Counted from the stretch's first letter, positions 1-9,111 are shown. The stretch is DNA of 64,000 nucleotides from Mycobacterium sp. IS-1264 (GCF_001954195.1 NZ_MBES01000002.1:1-64000), one strand, 5' to 3'. Notes: generated by a model not told the origin, from the letters alone. Numbers and translations: made by a program.

Positions 1-491
1 GTCGTGCTGGCGCCGGGCGAATCCCGATCGATCACAATCGGATTCGCCACCACCGAGGTTGGCACCGTCGGCGCCACCTCCAGCGCCGCGGCACGCGCTT
101 CTTCCGACAACAGGATCACGTGGTCCGCGCGGTTCAGCGTGGCGCCGACGAAGCGAGGGTGCGAGCGGGCGAACTCGGGAAAATCGGAGCCGTGGATGGT
201 GATGATCACCCGGAAACCCCGGGCCCTCGCCAGCCGGATCAACGATCCTTCGCGCAACCACGCTCCGCCGTTCGAGATGTGGAAGTGCACGAGGGCCGCG
301 CGGGGGGCCCGGGCCAGTGCCAACCCGGCACGCGCCGTGAGAACGAGGCTCTTCGAGTGGCGCCGCCCGTTCCACGTCGACAGGACGCGGATGTCGTCCG
401 CGCCGATGTTGTTGTCGCGGATGACCCGGATGACCGACTGCGTCCCACCGAAGCTGTACATGTCCGGCCCCACGTGAATGACCGCGATCAT
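1..491 (-). CDS. Glycosyltransferase, GT-B fold (GT4-like), N-terminal part
   Basis: The first 163 codons of a minus-strand gene; the rest lies beyond the left edge. The start is the ATG at 491, giving MIAVIHVGPDMYSFGGTQ. The glycine-rich GGTQSV loop near residue 15, the HFHISNGG segment, the ITIHGSDFPEF segment and the later HVILLSEEA segment are the usual landmarks of the acceptor-binding half of GT4-type enzymes. The sugar-nucleotide-binding half is not visible, so donor and acceptor are unknown. It follows the polymerase-like gene by 57 bases on the same strand, so it probably acts in the same polysaccharide pathway. Confidence 0.8.
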   Translation of the reverse strand, partial: MIAVIHVGPDMYSFGGTQSVIRVIRDNNIGADDIRVLSTWNGRRHSKSLVLTARAGLALARAPRAALVHFHISNGGAWLREGSLIRLARARGFRVIITIHGSDFPEFARSHPRFVGATLNRADHVILLSEEARAAALEVAPTVPTSVVANPIVIDRDSPGAST

Positions 492-548
492 CGTCGCCCG
501 GCTAGGTCCCACAGCAAATCGACCACACGGTCAACATAGATCAGCTTG

Positions 549-2045
549 TCAGCCGCGGTCGGCCGAAACGGTGGCAAACTCACCGCTTTTAACCGGCCCG
601 TGACCGAAATCGGGCTGGCCCTCGTCCTGGCCCCTGTCTCGCAGGCCGGCAAAGGCCATCGCCGCGCCCAGGGCGAGACCGAGGGCCAGGGCGTCCATCG
701 GCATCTCCGGCAACGGCCACACCGCGGAGATCGCGAGCAGGCCGGCGCCGACCGCCGCGCTGATCTTGCCCGGCACCGACGCACAGCGGAACGCCCGGAC
801 GACCGGCGTGAGCGCGAACCACGCGAACACCGCCATGCCCACCGCCCCGGCTTTGGCCAGCCACCACTGGTAGAAGAGGTGCGAGTAGGTGGGGCCCAGC
901 TTCCAGGCGAAGGCATTGGGGTCGTTCCCGGACGGCAATTGGTAGGCGTAGCCCAGACCGTGGCCGAACACCGGCGCCTGCGCGATGGCCTGGTTGAGCC
1001 GGGCGACTTCCCTCAGCCGGTCCAGCGTCGACTCGTCCACGGCGAGAGCACTTTTCGTAACCCCGCCAAGCACCCGCTGGTTGAACGCGGTGAACTGATC
1101 GCTGAGCCACGCGCCGGCCTCCGAATGCTGCAGCAGGAACAGCGATCCGGGCACCGTCACCGCGAAGATCGCCGCACTGACCGCGGCGACGGTCGCCGTC
1201 CGGCGCAGTGCCGCCCAGCCGAAGCTGGCGAGGAACGCGACGGCGGCGGCCACCGCGACGGCGATCAGCGTGTTGCGGGCGAAGGACAGCAGCGAAATCA
1301 CCAACGCGGGCGGCCCCAGCGCGAAGAACATGGCGGGCCGCACCCGGCCGATGATCGCCGCGGCGATCAGGGCGCTCAGCACCGCGGTGGCCGGCGTCTG
1401 GGTGGACAGCACGATGCGCAGCGCCTGCCCGGCGCCCGTCGTCCCCTCCAGGCTTTCCGCCCGGCCGGCCAGCCGGATGGCATGCAACGAACTCACGATG
1501 GCCATGCCGGCCGAAAACCAGAGGATCACGATTATGACGCGGATCGTCCATTTGAGGTAGCCGCCGTAGACGATCAACAACGCCAGCACGAACCCGACGA
1601 CCATTTCGAGCAGGGTCGTCGATTCGCGCACCACCATTTCGGCGTCATGTCTCATCTCGAATCCGACGGCGGTGAAGATGAGCACGGCCGTGGTGAATAT
1701 CAGCGGCAGCCGAAAATCGGCGAACCGCAGCCGCACGATCGGGAGCAGGTAGCAGATCGCGAGCACCGCGGTCACCTGGTACGCGTAGATCGCCACCGGC
1801 CCGATCACCTTGCCGACGTGCAACCCTTCGGGCAGCGCCGCGAACGCCCCGAAGAGCGTGACCCCCACCATCCCTTCCGGCTTCACCCAGTACACGACCA
1901 GACAGAACAACGCGGCGATCAGCAGCACGCCCTCGGTGGTTCGGCGCACCGAGAGTACGCCGAAGACAAAGCAGCCAAACACGAACAGCGCCAGCAGAAT
2001 TCCGTCGATCACCAGGCGAGGCCGGCCCGGCAGGTAGGGGATCAC
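549..2045 (-). CDS. O-antigen ligase/polymerase-like polytopic membrane protein
   Basis: A 498-residue protein with about a dozen hydrophobic segments and a large polar loop around residues 335-400 containing GHGLGYAYQLPSG. That layout is typical of Wzy/WaaL-type proteins, which polymerise or ligate undecaprenyl-linked glycans at the membrane. The GTG start at 2045 overlaps the stop of the upstream Wzz-like gene by four bases (GTGA), so the two are translationally coupled. The C-terminal tail is soluble and rich in Gly and Asp. Assignment rests on topology and context. The substrate is unknown, and polymerase cannot be separated from ligase. Confidence 0.72.
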   Translation of the reverse strand: MIPYLPGRPRLVIDGILLALFVFGCFVFGVLSVRRTTEGVLLIAALFCLVVYWVKPEGMVGVTLFGAFAALPEGLHVGKVIGPVAIYAYQVTAVLAICYLLPIVRLRFADFRLPLIFTTAVLIFTAVGFEMRHDAEMVVRESTTLLEMVVGFVLALLIVYGGYLKWTIRVIIVILWFSAGMAIVSSLHAIRLAGRAESLEGTTGAGQALRIVLSTQTPATAVLSALIAAAIIGRVRPAMFFALGPPALVISLLSFARNTLIAVAVAAAVAFLASFGWAALRRTATVAAVSAAIFAVTVPGSLFLLQHSEAGAWLSDQFTAFNQRVLGGVTKSALAVDESTLDRLREVARLNQAIAQAPVFGHGLGYAYQLPSGNDPNAFAWKLGPTYSHLFYQWWLAKAGAVGMAVFAWFALTPVVRAFRCASVPGKISAAVGAGLLAISAVWPLPEMPMDALALGLALGAAMAFAGLRDRGQDEGQPDFGHGPVKSGEFATVSADRG

Positions 2046-3496
2046 GCCGGCCTGCTGACCTTTGCCCGGTAGCTGCGGGCGGCGGCCCTGCTGTGCACGG
2101 ATGGCCGGGCGTCGGTCAGCACGGTGCCGACGATCTGGGCGCCGGCCGCGCGCAAGGCGGTTAACGCGTCTTTGAGTTCGTCGAAGGTGGTTCGCTTTGC
2201 CCGGACGACCAAGACCGTGGCCTGAACGGCGCCGGCCAGTAGAGCGGTGTCGGCCGTCGCCAGCACGGGCGGCCCGTCGACCACCGTCAGGTCGAAACGT
2301 GACGACAGGTTCTTCAGCACGTTGTCGATCACTTCCGGCGGGTAGGCGCTGCAGGGCGAGGTCTCGCGGCGCTGCGACCGCGATCCGAGCAGGAATAGCC
2401 TCGAAATCGGGGTCGGCTTCACGGCTTCCGCGGCGATTTCCGGGCTGGCCAGGGCGTGGCTCAGGCCCTCGCCCGATTCGACTTTCAGCAACCCGGCAAT
2501 CACGGGGCGGCGGGTGTCGCCTTCGACGATGAGTATGTCCTGCCCGAGTTCGGCCAGTGCCCGCGACAGGTTGAGCACCGTGGTCGTGGTTCCCTCGCCG
2601 CCGAACGGCGCGGCCACCAGCACGCGGCGGGCCTCGGGTCCCATCGCCCTGCGCAGCCTTGCGATGAAGCCGCGCACGGCGTCGTCGAATGCGATGTCGG
2701 TGCCGAACCGCGGTGCGCTGCCACGCTTTCCGGGCAGTTCGGCCAGGGTCGGCAGGCCCGAAAGTTCTTCGAGCTTTTCGCGGGTGCGCACGGTGCGATC
2801 GCTGGCCTCGCGGGTCAGCGCTACCGCGATGGCCAGGAGCAGCCCGGCGGTGAACCCCATCACCGTGTTGCGCACCGGCGACGGCGTGATCGGACCGTCG
2901 GGCACCCGTGGCGCCTCCACCACCCTCGCCCTTGCCACCGGCGTTCCTTTGGCCATCGGCTGTTGCGGCGCAGGCACTTCCGTCGGCTGGCCCGGAGCCG
3001 GGGTGGGCTCGCCCGCCTCGGGTCGCGTGCCGACGGCTACCGGCCCGCTCGGGCCCGGATTCACGCCGAGCGTCCCGACGATCGCGGCGAATTGATCGGC
3101 CATCGCGCCCGCCAGCGCCGCGGAACGCGTCGCATCGGTGTCTTTGACGCTGATCGTGAACAGCATCGATTTCGCGGTGTATTTCACCTGGGTTTGGTTC
3201 ACCAGTGCATCGGGGCTGATGGGGACCTGGAGCTGAGCCACCGCGCGCTCCGCCACCGTTCGTCCGCCCGCGATCTGGGCGTACGACGACAGCCGTTCCT
3301 GAGCCGTCAGCGTGCCGTTGTACAACTCGGTCAGGTCGGTAGCGCCGGAAAACGAGATGAGGACCGTGGCCGACGACTGATAGTGCTTGGTCTGAAACGC
3401 CGTCAGGGCCGCAGCGCCGATCGTGCACGCCAGCAGCGCGCCCACGAACAGTTTCCAGTGCGCGAACATGACCCGGATAAAGGTGCGGAAATCCAT
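2042..3496 (-). CDS. Wzz-type chain-length regulator fused to a BY-kinase-like ATPase domain
   Basis: 484 residues. Residues 1-35 carry the first membrane segment and residues 211-228 the second. Between them is the Wzz-like periplasmic region, followed by a Pro-rich stretch (about 148-205). Residues 290-465 form a CpsD/BY-kinase-like fold, with the P-loop region APFGGEGTTTT (296-306), Walker A'-like ILIVEGDTRRP (321-331) and Walker B-like LTVVDGPPV (403-411). The invariant P-loop lysine is Thr303, the first Walker A' acidic residue is shifted, and the C-terminus has only one Tyr instead of a tyrosine cluster. Such proteins set polymer length with Wzy. This one may have lost kinase activity. 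An AGAGAGG ribosome binding site precedes the ATG. Confidence 0.8.
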   Translation of the reverse strand: MDFRTFIRVMFAHWKLFVGALLACTIGAAALTAFQTKHYQSSATVLISFSGATDLTELYNGTLTAQERLSSYAQIAGGRTVAERAVAQLQVPISPDALVNQTQVKYTAKSMLFTISVKDTDATRSAALAGAMADQFAAIVGTLGVNPGPSGPVAVGTRPEAGEPTPAPGQPTEVPAPQQPMAKGTPVARARVVEAPRVPDGPITPSPVRNTVMGFTAGLLLAIAVALTREASDRTVRTREKLEELSGLPTLAELPGKRGSAPRFGTDIAFDDAVRGFIARLRRAMGPEARRVLVAAPFGGEGTTTTVLNLSRALAELGQDILIVEGDTRRPVIAGLLKVESGEGLSHALASPEIAAEAVKPTPISRLFLLGSRSQRRETSPCSAYPPEVIDNVLKNLSSRFDLTVVDGPPVLATADTALLAGAVQATVLVVRAKRTTFDELKDALTALRAAGAQIVGTVLTDARPSVHSRAAARSYRAKVSRPA

Positions 3497-3640
3497 CCAC
3501 TAAACCTCTCTGAGCCGACGCCACGCGAATAGCATCGATTCCGTTTACTGCTCACCCGCCGCGCAAAGTTTCGCACATTATGCAGCATCGTCATGCGGCA
3601 TCGTCAGAATCGCTATTAGCGGTGTCCAGCCTCCTTTGTT

Positions 3641-5314
3641 TCAGCGTTCGGGCGTGACCGCATCGCGCGGTATGTCGAGCGTCGCGATCGGATACCAGCC
3701 CGATTCGTCCCGGTCGTCGCGGGCCATCCGCATCGGCGCGTAGTTCACCACGTGCGACGCGAGCGGCTTGTGCTGCTGCCATTCCGCGGCGGCACGCAGC
3801 GTGTAGCGCCCCGGCGCCAGGCCGGACATGTCGATGCGAACGGCCTCGGTTGACGACGCCGGCACCGGTTCCTTGCCGGGGTTGTCGCCGGTCTGCCCCT
3901 GGCCAAGAGCCTTGAGGTTCACCGTTGCCGGCAGGGTCCGAACGACCGCCCCCGAGAAATCCACCAGCCGGTAGCCGGGCACCCAGTTCTCGGTCGCGGC
4001 CGCCGAGCCATAGTTGGTCCACACCGCCGAGACGGTCGCCACCTTGCCCTGCGTCGATTGCGAGCCTGGCCGCGCCTCGACCGAATACCGGTAGCCGGCG
4101 GCCACGTTCGCCTGGGCCCACAGCAGGTACAGCGCCGGGTTCATCGAGGTGCTGGAGTCCCGATCCGGGAAGTTGAAACTCGACGTCATCGACACGCGAT
4201 AGCGGACGACGTCGTGCAGGCCCTTCTCGTAGTAGGACCGCGGATCGGTGCCGGCCGGCAGCTGGCACCACTCGGTGATTACCAGCGCCGAGGCCAGCCG
4301 GTCCTTGATTGCGCCGACGAGCGGATCCTTCGACTCCACGTAATGCGACTTGTCCGACTCGGCCCACACCGGCAACGGCGCGAACACGCCCAGGCAATCC
4401 GAGCGGATGCCCACCGGCGCCGACAGTTTCTTGGTGACGTCGTCGGCGAGTAACTGGCGCACGATTTCCGGGTTGAGCGCGGTCGTGACCAGTTGCGTGC
4501 GGGGGAACGCGGCGACGTTCGCCGCGACGAGCTGTCCGATGGCCGCTTTCGTAATGCTCTGGTCGCGAAACTGGCTGTAATAGCCCAGCCGCGCCTCGCT
4601 GTCTTCGGGGGACGCACCGGGTGCGCCCAGCTTGTCTCGCAGATACGCGATGTGGTTCTCGCTGAAATCCCCGTAGCCGGAGAACTCGAAAACGCTGAGC
4701 CGCTCGTCGCCGTCGTAGCGCCGGCCCAGCGCGGCCAGCAGCTGGCCGAACGCCTCCAGGTAGTTCGGGTCGTTCCAGTTGGGCACGACCTGTGTCACCC
4801 CGGGCGTCCACCAATAACGTTCGGGCCCCGTATAGCTGGTGGTCGCCGATCGCATCCAGTCGGGCACCGCGATGTTGGTGTTGTTCGGATAGGTGGCGTC
4901 GCAACAGGAGTTGTAGGCGTACACGCGCAGCGTCAGCCGCATGTTGCGGCCGGCCAGCTTCGCCAGCGCGTCGTCGATCGCGCTGAAATCGAACTTGCGA
5001 TCGTCCGGCGCGTCGGGGGGCAGCGTGCGCGGATCGGTGGGTTGCAACTGCCGCCACGACACCCGCTGACTCGCGTCATACGACGCGGGCCACGCCGGAT
5101 AGTGCTGCGCCGTATTGCTTTGCGGGAAAAGCGGCATCAAGAGGTCCTCGTACTGACCGCGCAGCGGGTTGGGGATCTCCTGCTCGGTCAACGGGATGGC
5201 CGGACTGGCGATCGGGATCAGCGGCTCGGGGTTACTGCGGCTGCTACACCCGCTGAGGGCCAGTGCCGCGCACACGGCGATGGCCGCCGTGCGCTTCCCC
5301 AGTATTCGGATCAT
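3641..5314 (-). CDS. Lipoprotein, glycoside-hydrolase-like (DUF4832-type), copy 1
   Basis: A 557-residue secreted lipoprotein. The signal peptide is MIRILGKRTAAIAVCAALAL with lipobox LSGC. The mature part starts with an NPLRGQYEDL motif and continues as a probable TIM barrel (SVFEFSGYGD near residue 240). It ends in a beta domain with VWTNYGSAAATENW and a final Asp/Arg-rich segment. This organisation resembles DUF4874/DUF4832 proteins, which are linked to polysaccharide metabolism. A start at 5347 overlaps the upstream stop (ATGA). The ATG at 5314 has a TAGCAT box exactly seven bases before it, fits a leaderless start and matches the paralogue's length, so I chose it. The catalytic residues and substrate are unknown. 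Confidence 0.7.
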   Translation of the reverse strand: MIRILGKRTAAIAVCAALALSGCSSRSNPEPLIPIASPAIPLTEQEIPNPLRGQYEDLLMPLFPQSNTAQHYPAWPASYDASQRVSWRQLQPTDPRTLPPDAPDDRKFDFSAIDDALAKLAGRNMRLTLRVYAYNSCCDATYPNNTNIAVPDWMRSATTSYTGPERYWWTPGVTQVVPNWNDPNYLEAFGQLLAALGRRYDGDERLSVFEFSGYGDFSENHIAYLRDKLGAPGASPEDSEARLGYYSQFRDQSITKAAIGQLVAANVAAFPRTQLVTTALNPEIVRQLLADDVTKKLSAPVGIRSDCLGVFAPLPVWAESDKSHYVESKDPLVGAIKDRLASALVITEWCQLPAGTDPRSYYEKGLHDVVRYRVSMTSSFNFPDRDSSTSMNPALYLLWAQANVAAGYRYSVEARPGSQSTQGKVATVSAVWTNYGSAAATENWVPGYRLVDFSGAVVRTLPATVNLKALGQGQTGDNPGKEPVPASSTEAVRIDMSGLAPGRYTLRAAAEWQQHKPLASHVVNYAPMRMARDDRDESGWYPIATLDIPRDAVTPER

Positions 5315-5343
5315 CGTTGCGATGCTAGATCGCGCCCGGCGAA

Positions 5344-7011
5344 TCATTGGCCATTCGTTGAAGAGTCGCGCGGAATATCTAGTGTCGCAATCGGATACAT
5401 GCCCGATCCGTCGCGGCCGTCGCGGGCCAGCGCCATGGGGGCGTAGTTCACCACGTGTGAGGCGCCCGGCTTGTGCTGTTGCCAGTCAACGGATGCGCGC
5501 AGCGTGTAATGTCCCGGCGCCAAGCCCGTCAGGTCGACGTGAACCGACTCGGTCGCCGGGGCGGGGACCGGCTCCTCGCGCGATTGGCTGGAGTCGTCGT
5601 GAGCCAGCGTCTTGAGGTTCACCGTCGCCGGCACGGTCCGGACCACAGCTCCCGAGAAATCGACCAGCTTGTAGCCGGGCGTCCACTGTTCGGTCGCGGC
5701 CGCTGAGCCGTAGTTGGTCCAGACGACGGAAATGCTCGCCACCTTGCCCTGGATCGACTGCGAGCCCGGGCGCGCCTCGACCGAATACTGATAGCCGGCC
5801 GACGCATTGGCCTTGGCCCAGAGCACATACAAGTTCGCGTCCATCGCCGAAGTCGCGTCCCGGTCCGGGAATTTGGCGCTCGACGTCATCGACACGTGGT
5901 AGCGGATGACGTCGTGCAGTCCCTTCTCGTAGTAGGCCCGCGGGTCGGCGCCGCTCGGTAGCTGGCACCATTCGCTGATCACCAGCGCCGAGGTCAGCCG
6001 CTGCTTGATCGCGTTGACCACCGCATCGTTGGTGCGCACATAGTGAGAGTCGTTGGACTCGGCCCAGGCCGGCAGCGGGTCCTGGACGCCGAGGCAATCC
6101 GAACGGATGCCCACCGGCGCGGACAGTTTCTTGGTGACGTCGTAGGCGAGCAGCTCGCGAACGATCTCCGGGTTCTGCGGGGTGACGACCAACTGCGTGT
6201 GGGGGAACGCGTCGACGTTCGCCGCCACGAGCCGCCGAATCGATGCGTTGGTGATGCTCTGATCACGAAACTGGCTGTAGTACCCCAGCATCGCCACGCT
6301 GTCGTCGGGCGACGGGCCTGGAGCTCCCAGCGCGTCGCGCAGATAGGCGACGTCGTTGCCGCTGGAATCCCCGTAGCCGGAAAACTCGAAAACGCTGAGC
6401 CTTTCGTCGCCGTCGTAGCGCCGGCCCAGCGCGGCCAGCAGTTGGGAGAAGCCGTCGAGGTAATCGGGGTTGTTCCAGTTCGGCACCACCTGCGTCACCC
6501 CCGCCGCGGAACCGTTCGGCGGCCCGGAATAGGCGGTGGCCGCCGGGCGCATCCAGTCGGGAATCGCGATGTTGGGGTTGCCCGAGTCGTTGCAGCACGA
6601 GTTGTACGCGTACACGCGCAGAGTCATCCGCATGTTTCGGCTGGCCAGCTTCGTCAGCGCGTCGTCGATCGCGCTGAAATCGAACTTGCGATCGTCGGGC
6701 GCGTCGGGGGGCAGGGTGTGCGGATCGGTGGGCTGCAATTGCCGCCACGACACCCGCAGGCTCGCGTCATACGACGCGGGCCACGCCGGATAGCGCTGCT
6801 GGGCCGGATTACCCTGCGGGAAAAGGGGATTCAGGAGATCCTCGTACTGCCCGCGCAGCGGGTTGGAGATCTCTTGGACGGTCGGCGGTATGGCCGGGCT
6901 GACCATCGCGGAAAGCGGTCCGGGGTCGTTGTGCCCGCCGCATCCGTCCAGCACCAGTGCGATTGTGCAGACGACAGCGGCCAGCACGCTTTTCTTCGAT
7001 GGACGAAACAT
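5344..7011 (-). CDS. Lipoprotein, glycoside-hydrolase-like (DUF4832-type), copy 2
   Basis: A 555-residue paralogue of the next gene downstream, collinear over its whole length and sharing NPLRGQYEDLL, LPPDAPDDRKFDFSAIDDAL, the VFEFSGYGD region and the VWTNYGSAAATE region. The pair therefore arose by tandem duplication. The signal peptide is MFRPSKKSVLAAVVCTIALV. Its lipobox reads LDGC, with an unusual Asp at -2, so lipidation is less certain than for the other copy. It lies seven bases after the c-di-GMP enzyme gene and just before its paralogue, so co-transcription is likely. A role in trimming or modifying the exported polysaccharide is inferred from context. Confidence 0.7.
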   Translation of the reverse strand: MFRPSKKSVLAAVVCTIALVLDGCGGHNDPGPLSAMVSPAIPPTVQEISNPLRGQYEDLLNPLFPQGNPAQQRYPAWPASYDASLRVSWRQLQPTDPHTLPPDAPDDRKFDFSAIDDALTKLASRNMRMTLRVYAYNSCCNDSGNPNIAIPDWMRPAATAYSGPPNGSAAGVTQVVPNWNNPDYLDGFSQLLAALGRRYDGDERLSVFEFSGYGDSSGNDVAYLRDALGAPGPSPDDSVAMLGYYSQFRDQSITNASIRRLVAANVDAFPHTQLVVTPQNPEIVRELLAYDVTKKLSAPVGIRSDCLGVQDPLPAWAESNDSHYVRTNDAVVNAIKQRLTSALVISEWCQLPSGADPRAYYEKGLHDVIRYHVSMTSSAKFPDRDATSAMDANLYVLWAKANASAGYQYSVEARPGSQSIQGKVASISVVWTNYGSAAATEQWTPGYKLVDFSGAVVRTVPATVNLKTLAHDDSSQSREEPVPAPATESVHVDLTGLAPGHYTLRASVDWQQHKPGASHVVNYAPMALARDGRDGSGMYPIATLDIPRDSSTNGQ

Positions 7012-7018
7012 CGGAATG

Positions 7019-8884
7019 TCAGATCACGCCCAACGACAACGAATCGCGGTCGGCGAGGAACGGCATCGGCAACCAGCGCGCGGACAGCAACGCTTCCATC
7101 GCGTCACCCGGCACGGGCCGCGACAACAAGAATCCCTGGGCGCGGTGGCATCCGTGCTGCATCAATGTCAGTGCGGCGGCGGGTGTCTCGACTCCCTCGG
7201 CGACGACCTGCAGGCCGAAGGCCTCGGCCAGCCCGATGATCGCCCGAACGATGGCGAGGTCACCGGCGTTGGTGCCCAACTCGCGGACGAACGCGGTATC
7301 GATCTTGAGGATGTCGACCGGTAGCGACTTCAGGTGCGAGAGAACGGCATAGCCGGTCCCGAAGTCGTCGATGGCGATCTGGACCCCGACCTCCTTGAGC
7401 TGCGTCAGCGTCTTGCGAGTGGTCTCGATGTCGTGCACCACGGCCCGCTCGGTGATCTCCAGGCAGAGCGATCCGCCGTCGATGCCGAACTCCTCGATGG
7501 TGTCGGCGACGCTGCGGACGAAACCGCGGGTGATCAGTTGAACGGGTGACACGTTGATGCGCAGCACGGCGCTCTGCCCGACACCGTTGGCGCGCCAGCG
7601 GCTGAATTCCGCGCAGGCGCTTCGCATTACCCACTGGCCCAGCTCGGCCGCGAGATTCGTCGTCTCCGCCACCCCGATGAACGAGTCCGGCAGCAGCAAC
7701 CCCCAGATCGGGTGGCGCCAGCGGACCAGCGCCTCGGCGGCCACGATGGCCCCCGTCCACAGGTCGACCTCGGGCAGGTAGTGCAGCAGCAGCGCCTCGC
7801 TGTCGATGTCCCCGCGCAGGTGTAGCTCGATGTCGTTGCGGAAGGCGCTTTTCAGCGACATGTCATCCGTCGACACCGCGACCTGGTTACCGCCCGCGCG
7901 CTTGGCGGTCAGCACGGCCTCGTCGGCGCGGCGCAGCAGGTCGGCGCTGTTATCGCGGCCCGGCATGCCCACCGCCAGCCCGATGCTGACCGTGCGGGTG
8001 ATCATGTATCCCCCCACGGCCATGCGTTCGTGCAGCATCGCGCCGATGCGACGCGCGAACGACTCCGCGGTCCCGGTCGACATCGGCTGGTCGGGGATGA
8101 CGACGAACTCGTCGCCGCCCAACCGGGCGATCAGGCTCTGACTTCCCGCGCATACCCGGATGCGTTGCGCGAAGACCTTGATGAACCAGTCGCCCGCGGC
8201 GTGGCCCAGGTAGTCGTTGATCGGCTTCAACCGGTCGAGGTCGAAATACAAGACGGCCACGGGCCCCGGACTGCCCGCGGCCAGCCTCTCCGACAGATGC
8301 GCCACCAGCGCCCGGCGGTTGTACAGGCCGGTCAGGTCGTCGTGCTCCGCGAGGTAGCGCAGCTTTTCTTCGGCCGCGATGCGGGCCTGAAGCTGCGCAA
8401 AGAGCGCGGCGACGGCCTCGAGCGTGTTGAGCTCCTCCGGCCTCCACTTCCGGCTGCCGTATTTGACGAAGCCGAGCACGCCGGTGACCGCATCGCCCGA
8501 GACGAGCGGGGCCGCCGCCACCGAGGGCGAGGGGCGTCCCTTGGCTCCGCCGAGCCAGCGGTGCAGGGAATGGCCGCTCTGATCGTCCGGTATCACCACC
8601 GGTTTCCTGCTGCGCTCGCATTCCGCGAGCACCGGGTCGGCGCTGGTGAAGTGGACAACGGCCATCGGATCCGGGTGCGGAACGTCGGTGCGCGGCGGCC
8701 ATTCCGCCACCAGGACCGAGGCCCGGACGTCCTGGTCGTGGTGGCGCAGGAAACTGCTGTCCATGTCGAACTGCTCGACGAGCTGCGCAAGTATCTGTTC
8801 GCTGATTTGAGTCGCGGTGGAACTCGTGGCCTGCATCAGCTGGGTGGCTACGGAAGTGACGACGAGATCGAGACTGCGCGGCAC
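7019..8884 (-). CDS. GAF-GGDEF-EAL cyclic-di-GMP synthase/phosphodiesterase (Rv1354c-like)
   Basis: 621 residues. The order is an N-terminal GAF-like sensor (about 15-160), a GGDEF domain (RLGGDEF intact) and an EAL domain. The EAL part keeps AAEALVRW, RINVSP, EITE, DDFGTGY, LKID, EGVET and AQGF, so both activities look possible. The allosteric RxxD site usually found upstream of GGDEF is absent (CAGSQSLIARLGGDEF), so product inhibition may be lost. I chose the GTG at 8884 because GGAGGA sits four bases before it; the length then matches the 623 residues recalled for H37Rv Rv1354c. A TTG at 8932 would add 16 residues. It turns c-di-GMP over in the cytoplasm next to a polysaccharide locus. Confidence 0.9.
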   Translation of the reverse strand: MPRSLDLVVTSVATQLMQATSSTATQISEQILAQLVEQFDMDSSFLRHHDQDVRASVLVAEWPPRTDVPHPDPMAVVHFTSADPVLAECERSRKPVVIPDDQSGHSLHRWLGGAKGRPSPSVAAAPLVSGDAVTGVLGFVKYGSRKWRPEELNTLEAVAALFAQLQARIAAEEKLRYLAEHDDLTGLYNRRALVAHLSERLAAGSPGPVAVLYFDLDRLKPINDYLGHAAGDWFIKVFAQRIRVCAGSQSLIARLGGDEFVVIPDQPMSTGTAESFARRIGAMLHERMAVGGYMITRTVSIGLAVGMPGRDNSADLLRRADEAVLTAKRAGGNQVAVSTDDMSLKSAFRNDIELHLRGDIDSEALLLHYLPEVDLWTGAIVAAEALVRWRHPIWGLLLPDSFIGVAETTNLAAELGQWVMRSACAEFSRWRANGVGQSAVLRINVSPVQLITRGFVRSVADTIEEFGIDGGSLCLEITERAVVHDIETTRKTLTQLKEVGVQIAIDDFGTGYAVLSHLKSLPVDILKIDTAFVRELGTNAGDLAIVRAIIGLAEAFGLQVVAEGVETPAAALTLMQHGCHRAQGFLLSRPVPGDAMEALLSARWLPMPFLADRDSLSLGVI

Positions 8885-9020
8885 GGGCTCCTCCGACGTC
8901 GGGCAAATGTCCCGTCTGGGCGGCTGGCCCAATCAGTATCGCGAAGCGTAACACGGGCCGCACCGACCGAGCGGGGCTTGCGATGGGCCTGTACCTGGAG
9001 TTTTCGGTTCGATCCGGCGA

Positions 9021-9035
9021 GTGAAACAGCTCACA
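9021..9035. promoter_or_regulatory. CRP (cAMP receptor protein)-like site
   Basis: GTGAAACAGCTCACA has the two half-sites GTGA and TCAC six bases apart and fits the mycobacterial Crp pattern GTGNNANNNNNCACA. It lies in the intergenic region between the c-di-GMP gene (start 8884) and the oxidoreductase/sigma operon (start 9112), so it could act on either. Binding is inferred from the match alone. Confidence 0.55.
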
Positions 9036-9048
9036 GTCCGGCCCGATC

Positions 9049-9075
9049 TGTCACACCCGGACCGGCCGCGGTGTC
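9049..9075 (+). promoter_or_regulatory. ECF41-type promoter of the oxidoreductase-sigma operon
   Basis: TGTCACA at 9049-9055, a 16-base spacer, then TGTC at 9072-9075. As I recall it, the ECF41 consensus is TGTCACA-N16-CGTC, so only one base differs. It lies 37 bases before the start codon of the oxidoreductase gene, whose operon encodes an ECF41 sigma factor. This predicts autoregulation. Confidence 0.65.
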
Positions 9076-9111
9076 TCAAGGGCACGCGTCCCGTGAGAAT
9101 AGGAGACAGAA

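Noticed and set aside
546..2072. 508-codon open frame on the plus strand
   Set aside because: It is antisense to the polymerase-like and Wzz-like genes, its product is dominated by Arg/His/Gln/Gly, and it has no domain. Long antisense frames are normal in G+C-rich DNA.
2046..3524. Long N-terminal extension of the polymerase-like gene (991 codons in one frame)
   Set aside because: The extension is the out-of-frame shadow of the Wzz-like gene. The GTG at 2045 overlapping that gene's stop gives a normal membrane protein.
3565..3600. Promoter for the Wzz-like gene (CATAAT-like box)
   Set aside because: A CATAAT-like sequence is present on the minus strand but no -35 at proper spacing could be found, so I do not list it.
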